A DNA stretch of 64,000 bases, taken from Desmodus rotundus. Lineage: Eukaryota > Chordata > Mammalia > Chiroptera > Phyllostomidae. The stretch covers positions 60,472,239 to 60,536,238 of the forward strand of contig NC_071389.1 in the NCBI RefSeq assembly GCF_022682495.2, in the 5' to 3' direction. Under the pieces are notes generated by a model. The model did no database searches and was not told the origin of the DNA. It saw only the letters and a program-made list of their open reading frames with translations. How positions within the stretch are numbered: position 1 is the first letter of the stretch; every line of letters begins with the position of its first letter. Shown piece after piece: positions 56,617 to 64,000 of the stretch. The translations under genes were made by a program, and so were the position numbers.

Positions 56617-58578
56617 GGTTTTTTTGTTTTTTTTTTATTGTTATTCAATTACAGTTGTATGCCTTTTCTCCCCATCCCTCCACCCCACCCCATGTGAACC
56701 CACCTCCCTCCCCCCTCTCCACCCTCCCCCTTGGTTTTGTCCATGTGTCCTTTATAGTAGTTCCTGTAATCCCCTCTACCCACTGTCCCTGCCCCTACCC
56801 CCCACCCCCGCCCTGGCTATTGTTAGATTGTTCTTAACTTCAATGTCTCTGGTTATATTTTGTTTGCTTTTTCCTTCTATTGCTTATGTTCCAGTTAAAG
56901 GTCAGATCATATGGTATTTGTCCCTCACTTCCTGGCTTATTTCACTTAGCATAATGCTCTCCACTTTCATCCATGCTGTTGCAAAGGGTATAAGCTCCTT
57001 CTTTCTCTCTGCTGCGTAGAATTCCATTGTGTAAATATACCATAGTTTTTGGATCCACTCGTTTGCTGATGGGCACTTCGGTTGCTTCCAGTACTTGGCT
57101 ATTGTAAATTGTGCTGCTATGAACATTGGGGTGCACAGATTCTTTTGGATTGGTGTTTCAGTGTTCTTAGGGTATAATCCCAGCAGCGGAATTACTGGGT
57201 CAAAGGGCAGTTCCATTTTTAGTTTTCTGAGGAAATTCCATACTGTTTTCCACAGTGGCCTCACCAGTCTGCATTCCCACCAACAGTGCACGAGGGTTGC
57301 CTTTTCTCCACATCCTCTCCAACATTTGTTTGTGGATTTCTTTATGTTGGCCACTCTGACTGGTGTGAGATGATACCTCATTGTGGTTTTAATTTGCATC
57401 TCTCTGATGGCTAGTGATGCTGAGCATGTTTTCATATGTCTCTGGGCCCTCTGTATGTCTTCCTTGGAGAAGTGTCTGTTCAAGTCCTTTGCCCATTTTT
57501 TAATTGGGTTGTTTGTCTTCCTGGAGTGGAGTCGTGTGAGTTCTTTATATATTTTGGAGATCAGGCCCTTGTCTGAGGTATCATTGGCAAATATGTTTTC
57601 CCATACTGTTGGTTCTCTTTGTAATTTGGTGCTGTTTTCTTTAGCCATGCAGAAGCTTTTTATTTTGATGAGGTCCCATTTGTTTATTCTTTCCTTTATG
57701 TCCCTTGCTTTAGGGGATGTGTCTGTGAGGATGTTGCTGCGTGGAATGTCTGAGATTTTCCTGCCAATGTTTTCCTCAAGGACTTTTATGGTGTTACGGC
57801 TTATATTTAAGTCTTTTATCCATCTTGAGTTTATTTTCGTGTATGGCGTAAGTTGATGATCGAGTTTCATTTTTTTGCACGTAGCTGTCCAGATCTCCCA
57901 ACACCATCTGTTGAAGAGACTGTTTTTGCTCCATTTTATGCTCCTGCCTCCTTTGTCAAATATTAATTGATCATATAGATTTGAGTTTATTTCTGGGCTC
58001 TCTATTCTGTTCCATTGGTCTATGTGCCTGTTTTTATGCCAGTACCAGGCTGTTTTGATTACAGTGGCCTTGTAATACAGTTTGATATCAGGTATTGTGA
58101 TCCCTCCTGCTTTGTTCTTCTTTCTCAAAATTGCTGCTGCTATTTGAGGTCGTTTATGGTTCCATATGAATTTCTGCAATGTTTGTTCTATATCTGTGAA
58201 ATATGTCATGGGTACTCTAATAGGGATTGCATTGAATCTATAAATTGCTTTGGGTAGTATGGCCATTTTGATGATGTTAATTCTTCCAATCCATGAACAT
58301 GGTCCATGCTTCCATTTGTTTGTATCTTCCTTAATTCCTTTCTTCAGTGTTGTGTAGTTTTCTGAGTACAGGTCTTTTACCTCCTTGGTTAGGTTTATTC
58401 CTAGGTACTTTATTTTTCTTGTTGCTATATCGAATGGGATTTTTTTCCTGATTTTTGTTTCTGCAGTTTCGTTGTTGGTGTACAGGAATGCCTTTGATTT
58501 CTGGGTATTGACTCTGTATCCAGCTGTTTTGCCAAATTCATTTATTAGGTCGAGTAGTTTTTGAGTGGAGTCTATAGG
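56617..58578 (-). mobile_element. Young 5'-truncated L1
   Basis: The minus strand carries the 3' third of ORF2, a 3' UTR with C-rich plus-strand runs (G-rich on the sense strand, about 56680-56735 and 56790-56815) and an A-tail (the T-run at 56619-56637). A 10-bp target duplication flanks it: caaacccaag at 56607-56616 and 58579-58588. The long intact frame and clean ends make it the least decayed L1 in the window. Confidence 0.93.
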
Positions 58579-58587
58579 CAAACCCAA
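56902..58587 (-). CDS. L1 ORF2 protein, C-terminal portion (truncated element)
   Basis: Open for 561 codons on the minus strand. L1 ORF2p is an endonuclease and reverse transcriptase that copies L1, SINE and HAL1 RNA into the genome. This piece starts just after the RT catalytic motif, in the region following the FADD/YADD block ([19 protein letters not shown]). It contains the thumb ([18 protein letters not shown], residues about 96-113), the middle region ([20 protein letters not shown], about 160-179) and the C-terminal Cys/His cluster (C422, C426, H434, C439; spacing CX3CX7HX4C). The endonuclease and RT catalytic residues are absent because of 5' truncation, so it cannot retrotranspose. 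The TTG start is only where the frame opens. The natural stop is at the usual ORF2 end. Confidence 0.9.
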   Translation of the reverse strand: MGLPIDSTQKLLDLINEFGKTAGYRVNTQKSKAFLYTNNETAETKIRKKIPFDIATRKIKYLGINLTKEVKDLYSENYTTLKKGIKEDTNKWKHGPCSWIGRINIIKMAILPKAIYRFNAIPIRVPMTYFTDIEQTLQKFIWNHKRPQIAAAILRKKNKAGGITIPDIKLYYKATVIKTAWYWHKNRHIDQWNRIESPEINSNLYDQLIFDKGGRSIKWSKNSLFNRWCWEIWTATCKKMKLDHQLTPYTKINSRWIKDLNISRNTIKVLEENIGRKISDIPRSNILTDTSPKARDIKERINKWDLIKIKSFCMAKENSTKLQREPTVWENIFANDTSDKGLISKIYKELTRLHSRKTNNPIKKWAKDLNRHFSKEDIQRAQRHMKTCSASLAIREMQIKTTMRYHLTPVRVANIKKSTNKCWRGCGEKATLVHCWWECRLVRPLWKTVWNFLRKLKMELPFDPVIPLLGLYPKNTETPIQKNLCTPMFIAAQFTIAKYWKQPKCPSANEWIQKLWYIYTMEFYAAERKKELIPFATAWMKVESIMLSEISQEVRDKYHMI

Positions 58588-58601
58588 GTTTTAAAATGAA
58601 T

Positions 58602-58777
58602 GTACCAAAGGGTTCCAGTTCGATTCCTAGTCAGGGCACGTGCCGGGGTTGCCGGCCAGGTCCCACTAGGGGGCATGTTAGAGGCAACCACACATTGATG
58701 TTTCTCTACCTCTCTTTCTCCCTTCTTTACCCTCTCTCTAAAAATAAAATAAAATAAAATTCTTGAAAAAACTAAAA
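58602..58777 (+). mobile_element. 5'-truncated VES-type bat SINE
   Basis: It begins inside the head (GTACCAAAGGGTTCC), keeps the B box GTTCGATTCC (58618-58627), the body (GTCAGGGCACGTGCC, GAGGCAACCACACATTGATG) and a CTCTCTAAAAATAAAATAAA tail. An exact 10-bp target duplication, taaaatgaat, lies at 58592-58601 and 58778-58787. It is a separate event from the neighbouring L1. It has lost the A box and is not expected to be transcribed by Pol III. Confidence 0.9.
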
Positions 58778-58787
58778 TAAAATGAAT

Positions 58788-59171
58788 ATATACTGCAAAA
58801 TCTAATGGGTTTCTTTTGTCCCTTGAGTCATATTTACAGTGAGACCCAAGGAGTCAGGACGGCCTTAGAAATACTGACATTAACACATGACTACCAAGGC
58901 TAAAATCCTGAGCTGTCCAGCAATGGCTTTCAACAGGCCTGAAGCAGTGCACCAGGGTAGGCACTGTAAAGGGACGGAGGAGATGATTCTGATTGTCTGA
59001 TGTGGAAAACAAGCCATATTAAGAAGAGAATGTAGAAATCCAACACTTGACCTATGGACATAGCTAAAGGAGAGTGGGCATCTCCAACTGAATGACCTAA
59101 ATTTCAGTTTGATGACACTGAAATATGACACTCATATTACTTTCAAAAGAAAATGATTATGATAATATTTA
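58788..59171. other. Unassigned DNA
   Basis: No gene or repeat recognised. Confidence 0.4.
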
Positions 59172-59400
59172 TTTTTAAGAATATTTATTTATTTACTTAT
59201 TTTTAGAAAGAAGCGAAGGAAGGGAGAAGGGGAGGGGGAGAAATATCAATGTGCAAGAGAAATATCGATCAGTTGCCTCTCACACACCCTCACCTATGGC
59301 CCTGGCCCACAACCCAGTCATGTGCCCTGACCAGAAATCAAACCGGCGACCTTTGGGTTTGCAGTCCAGCACTCAATCCACTGAGCCACACCAGCCAGGG
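59172..59400 (-). mobile_element. VES-type bat SINE
   Basis: On the minus strand it starts CCCTGGCTGGTGTGGCTCAG, with GTGGATTGAGTGCTGGAC (A-box side), CAAAGGTCGCCGGTTTGATT (B-box side), GGGCCAGGGCCATAGGTGAG and an A-rich tail at the left end (poly-T side near 59160-59205). An AT-rich imperfect target duplication is likely (gattatgataatattta near 59155; aattataataaatattta near 59402). Confidence 0.92.
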
Positions 59401-60649
59401 TAATTATAATAAATATTTAATCACATGGAAGAGTCAAGCCACTAGAGATGAGAAAGGAACAAAACAAGAAAAGAAAAAGAATATTTTCCCACTTCCATGT
59501 GGAGACCCCGGGAGCAAGACAGAAGAACAACTGGAAATAAGCCATGTGAAAAAAGCAAAAGTTAACACTACAGATACCTTGGAGCATCGTGGCCTTTGCT
59601 GAGAAAGTCTGAGCAGAAATGGCGAGGTGAGACACATGGAGAGCAGCTATGTCAAAGGACTCGATAAAGCAACAGGATACTTCTTAAATTGATAAGAAGG
59701 ACTTGGGGGAACTAGAATTCCAGTGATTTCACTGGTAGGTGCAGAGATTATTGCTTTTCACCATTATCCCGATCCTGTTGTGGTTGCAGATAAGAATCCC
59801 AAAGAAAACAATTTTTCAGTGGTATATTAAAGAATTGGAACACTGCTCGGTCCTTGCTCAACACTTGCTTGTAGGAAAGATGCTCTCTACTTTGGATTTC
59901 TTCCAATCTTCTTTCTTTATTTGCCCCTGGCCCTACTCCCAACAGTGTCTCTGCTACTGGAATTCCAACACCCAGGGCCTGGTCAGTGCCCTGACCAGAT
60001 GGCTCAAGCCCAGCTAGCTCCAACAGAGTCCTACGTGTCAAAAGAAGCTCAGAGAACCCTGCTAGACCACACAGTGGTGTGACTGTAGACAATATATCCA
60101 CTCCCTTTCTTCCTGGCAATATTTCATTGCCATCTCTCACCCATTCCTCTCCTTCTACTCAGTAAGCAAGTCCACTTCATACACAGATGTCCACCTAGAG
60201 AGAAGAGGTCAATCTCCCTTTTTTTTCAGTCACCCTTCCAGATTCAAGAGCCTTTTGGAGATCTCCCCTCACTTAATTTAGTGGTGAGTGTGTCAGGAGA
60301 GGCGGGGCTGTAGATGCTCCAAGACTGTACTGTCCACTAAGCTGACAACTTCTCCCATCAGTCCCCTTGACTTCCTCATATAAACGAAATGGATGTGGAA
60401 CGGGCTAGTTTGGCCATCTCCTTATTGGGCTCTGCAGGATTTTTTGGAGGCTGTTTTTATGGAATGGGAGGCTTACTGTTCTTGTTTTGGGGGATTTAGC
60501 TGAAAATCTGAGTCACAGGAACAGTTCAATTTAGCATCCTGTTACATCCAGTAAACACCTTAGTAGAAGGATGTCAAATGGGGCAGCCAAAATGCTGCCA
60601 CTCAAAAGAGCAGCCTCAGAGCCTTTCGTAAGGCAATACCACTGCCATC
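59401..60649. other. Unassigned DNA
   Basis: No gene or repeat recognised. A 130-codon minus-strand frame (59748-60140) has no recognised domain. Confidence 0.4.
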
Positions 60650-60800
60650 CTGTTTCTACAAGATGTAATAGCAATATTATTTTTACCCTCATTCTACAGA
60701 CAATGAAAACGAAGTTTAGAAAGGTTAAGCAGCTTGCCCAAGATCACACAATGAATAAAGGGGTGAAGATGAAAATATAAATCAGTTTCTCTTGAACTGA
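60650..60800 (-). repeat. MIR SINE
   Basis: cctcattctacagacaatga, agaaaggttaagcagcttgc and ccaagatcacacaatgaata are in reverse-complement MIR order. Confidence 0.75.
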
Positions 60801-61435
60801 ACTTTCTGATTTGACTTCGTACTTAATATACTGTCACTATTACTTCATATCTTTTTTCCTTTTTATAGTGAATCTCTTATCTTATTTAATCAATTTCCAT
60901 GTGTTGATGTGGCTAAATATTTTATGTCACTGAAAACTAAAATTCATAGTTTCAGCATACCAAATAAATATTACTTGGACATTGACCCAAACAGGTGGCT
61001 ATATTCTTTATATCTAAGAGATTAATTCTTTTGCATTGATTCTTTGTTTTCTGACTTTCTGATTGATTTGTTAAAATCGAGAATCTATTCTCTAGTTTTG
61101 CGAGAAGGGCCCAGATTCGGTCAGTATAATTCTTACGTAAATATTTGGAACTTGAGACTCTTATGTTGCACATCCTCTAATAAATAGCAGGTCAATTACA
61201 GGCTAAGTAGGTAATGGGGGAAAAGTCATAGGTGAAACTAGATCTAACATATCCGGCTTTCCAGGAAAACACCCTCTGAGAGAAAAAAATCTACCTGCCC
61301 CAGCTTAACCCGAAAGAAACTGCAGTTCTATGTACTCATTGTATCGCATCCACTGCAACCCATTATCCTAAATGCTGGTGAGGTTCAGCATTCTGTCTAA
61401 CAGCATCCCTGTTTTGATAAACTTTAATAGGATGG
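60801..61435. other. Unassigned DNA
   Basis: AT-rich. No gene recognised. Confidence 0.4.
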
Positions 61436-61439
61436 CCAA

Positions 61440-62760
61440 ATTTGAATTTTTTTAGATTTTTAAAGACTGTTTTTAGAGAAGTTCTAGGTTCACAGCAAAA
61501 TTGAGATGGTACAGAGACTTCCTGTATACACCTTACCCCCCACATGGGTATAAAGCCGCCCCCATTATGAACATCACTCGCCAGAGTGGTGCATTCGCTA
61601 CAACTGACGAACCTACACTGACACATCACAATCACCCAGACTCTGTTAGTTTACATGTGGGTTCACTCTTGGTGTTGTACACACTACAAGTGTGTACAGG
61701 GGAGAGAAAAAGGTTTACAGTTGTTCATATGGTAAATAATATAACAATTAAAAAATAATGATACAGGAATTAACTGAGTTTTGTGTACTCACAACTGTAA
61801 ACCTACTTTCCCCCCACCCTGTACAGTATGACATGTATCCATCATTACAGTTTCATACAGACACCGCCCTAAAAATCTCTGTTCCAGCCATCCATCCCTC
61901 TCCCAGCCCAACCCCTGTCAAGCACCGATCTTTTCACCACCTCGGTAGTTTTGCCCTGTCAGAACGCCATACCTTTGGAGTCACACAGTCCATAGCCTTT
62001 CAGATCAGCTTCTTTCACTTTTGATGTTTCAGATTGGCATTTTAAGTTCCACCCATGTCTGTTCATGCCTGAAGCTCATTTCTTTTTGCACCAGTACTCC
62101 GTTGTCCAGATGGAACAGCTTATTTATCCACTCACCTACCGGAGGACGTCTCGGTTGTTCCCAAGTTTTGGCGGTTATGAATAAAGCTGCTACAAATACG
62201 CATGTACAGGTTTTTGTATGTGGACATAAGTTTTCAACTTTGGGTGAATACCAAGGAGAGTGATTGCTGGGTCACATGGTAAGAATATATTTAGATTTGT
62301 AGTTACGCCGAGCTGTTCTAACATGGCGGTACCATTCTGCACTCCTCCCAGCAATGAATGAAGGTTCTTGTTGCTCCGTGTCCTTCCATTTGGTGCCGTC
62401 AGTGTTCCAGACTTCGGCAATTCTAATAGATATGTAGTAGTACCTTGTTATTTTAATTTGTATTGCCCTGATGACATTGATGTGGATAATATTTTCATAT
62501 GCTTAATTGCAATATGTCTATCTTCTTCAGTGAGATGTCTATCAAGGTCTTTGGCCCATTTTTTAAAAAATCTAGTTGCTTGTTTTCTAATTGTCAAGTT
62601 TAAAGAGTTATGTGTATAGTTAAGACTTATTTGTATATTTCTATAAAGACTCTCTGATAGCAGTCCTTTAATAGGCGTGTCTCTTGCAAATATTTTTCCA
62701 AATACGTGGCTTTTCTTCTCAGTCTCCTGATTAACTTTTAATTTTGTCCCGAGTTTTACT
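61440..62760 (-). repeat. Old L1 (L1M-type) 3' half
   Basis: Minus-strand L1M: the 3' UTR (gagaagttctaggttcacag, gaacatcactcgccagagtg, gggttcactcttggtgttgt, atgacatgtatccatcatta, gtcaagcaccgatcttttca) followed by antisense ORF2 C-terminus (cttatttatccactcaccta, ttatgaataaagctgctaca, ggtgaataccaaggagagtg, agtgagatgtctatcaaggt, ttggcccattttttaaaaaa). Frame-broken, 5'-truncated near 62760. Confidence 0.87.
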
Positions 62761-64000
62761 TCAATTAAAAGTCAAATGCCAGCTGGTGTATCCAGAGAAA
62801 GTCCTGCACCCATAAATGAAAACTTCAACTATGGGCTATGGCTTTAAGGATTGTATGGCAGTCAAAGGTGCTAAAATAATGATGTTATAGTTTGTTATTT
62901 CAGGCCAAAAAAAAAGACAAATCTCTGATCTTAGATGACCTGGGAAGTTCGGATGTAGGTATGAAATAACGAGTCGAGGACTCTCTAATTATTCTCAGAG
63001 GGAAATCAAGTTACTCTTGTCAAAGCAGGGAACGAAAACAAAGTTTACTTAAATGGATGGCATCTGAAGCAAGTACGCCATAGCAGTTGCCAGCAATCTA
63101 ATTGAAAAAATTAGCACATTCAAAGCGAGTTTATCATTTCAAAGCAAAGAAAATGAAGAGTCACAGAAGGAATGCACAGGGGTGCTCACCAAACATTCTC
63201 GTGAGACAGGATGCCCTGCGAGGCCAACGTACATATAGTGATTTTGACAGGTCTAGTTATAGTGAGGAAAATAGTGTACCCATAAAGTCATATAATTAAA
63301 GATGTTGATCGTATATAACTTTCCTTGTTCGGATTCTATGCTCATCAAGAAGTATTTTGATATCCTAACTTCTGATGAAACTTTTCTGTAGGAAGATACA
63401 TCACCTGTCCAGCAAAAGTTCAGTATTTTTGTAAATTAATAGATTAAATTTTCAGGTTTTATATATAAGTCTTGTATCACTTAGGGCTCTTTGTATGAAA
63501 GCAATAAAAATTAACTTTGTAATAAAGTTAATGTAATAAATGTAATAAATAAAAGAATTTATCAGAAGGACAAATAATTGGAAGGCTAGAGAGTCCAGTC
63601 TTAGGTACAGGATGGAACCAAAACAGTTTCGGAGGCCGGACATCGGAATATTAAGAAGGTCTTGGAGTGGGGCAATCTGGACAGGGAGCATGTCTTGTGT
63701 TTGGTAAACTCCTTTCCATTTTTGAAAAATCAAAAGGGCATTTATCTGTTTCTAGTCTTCTGAGTCTTCCACAATTTCTCAGGAAGTTCTGTGCCCCAGA
63801 TGTGCCAGAAATAATATCCAGTTACAGACAGTATTAGCCTCGAATTGACACTGAGCTGATAACAGCGAAGTCCTATCCCTCTCAACCAGTGAATTGTGTC
63901 TGTAGCTCTTACAGCCTGTGATCCTGTAATAAATTTTGTGCCCTGAATACCTGAAGGAGCTCTGATCTCTAGTTTTTTATTCGAACACTGAGTACATATG
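62761..64000. other. Unassigned DNA, possibly an old repeat at its right part
   Basis: No gene recognised. A small tandem repeat (units like tgtaataaa, about 63520-63550) is followed by agaatttatcagaaggacaa and tggaaggctagagagtccag, which resemble an old interspersed repeat I cannot name. The last bases run off the window. Confidence 0.35.

Noticed and set aside
56375..57019. 214-codon plus-strand open frame, apparently hydrophobic
   Set aside because: Mostly antisense to the 3' UTR of the young L1 (C-rich strand). The hydrophobic, proline-rich translation is a by-product of that strand.
57383..57856. 157-codon plus-strand frame with membrane-like segments
   Set aside because: Antisense to the intact L1 ORF2; L1 antisense frames typically look hydrophobic.
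59979..59998. Inverted repeat ctggtcagtgccctgaccag
   Set aside because: Short hairpin in unassigned DNA with no T-run or other signal; compatible with chance.

Overview
This window looks like a mammalian nuclear chromosome segment, most likely from a bat. The main evidence is at least seven copies of tRNA-derived SINEs of the bat VES type, with a pyrimidine-rich CTCTCTCC...CTCTCTAAAAATAAATAAA 3' part and a tRNA-like head carrying recognisable A- and B-box promoter motifs. They sit with L1 and HAL1 retrotransposons, MIR and L2 relics, MaLR and ERVL LTRs, and Tigger, MER5 and mariner DNA transposons. The VES variants resemble those of Yangochiroptera, but that is a judgement from memory. I see no bacterial, plasmid or viral gene organisation and no CRISPR array. 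I found no multi-exon protein-coding gene I can name. The window reads as intergenic or deep intronic DNA.

Layout. 1-3925: an old LTR tail, then an old L1 ORF2/3'UTR relic split by a VES SINE (1121-1343) and by a solo class II-like ERV LTR (about 2345-3203). 4396-9085: two pieces of one ERVL-type LTR family. The first is followed by a 5'-inverted L1 (4810-6557) with a SINE at its 3' end; the second has a SINE of another subfamily inside it. 9480-13950: MIR relics, two Tigger-type DNA transposons and a MaLR LTR carrying a ~50-bp filler that matches DNA 4.9 kb downstream. 13951-24640: mostly unassigned DNA with a MaLR LTR, MER5-like, L2 and MIR pieces, one SINE, a splice-site-flanked candidate exon (17354-17511) and a CpG-rich open frame at about 19.2-19.4 kb. 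25190-27745: old L1 ORF2. 30452-33000: a mariner remnant next to an apparently full-length HAL1 (ORF1-only LINE) with a 15-bp target duplication. 33-56 kb: MIR, L2, MaLR and old L1 relics between unassigned stretches. 56617-58787: the youngest-looking insertion, a 5'-truncated L1 whose ORF2 3' part is still open for 561 codons, followed by a separately inserted 5'-truncated SINE. 59172-64000: another SINE, a MIR and an old L1 3' end.

The elements work together as a retrotransposition record. L1 ORF2 protein (one 3' portion at 56902-58587) is the known source of activity for copying VES SINEs and HAL1. Target duplications, A-tails, 5' truncation and 5' inversion seen here are the expected products. 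Nothing here is a convincing new molecular system. The observations most worth checking are the templated filler and its candidate-exon source, the HAL1 copy, and a few CpG-dense or open-frame patches of unknown origin.
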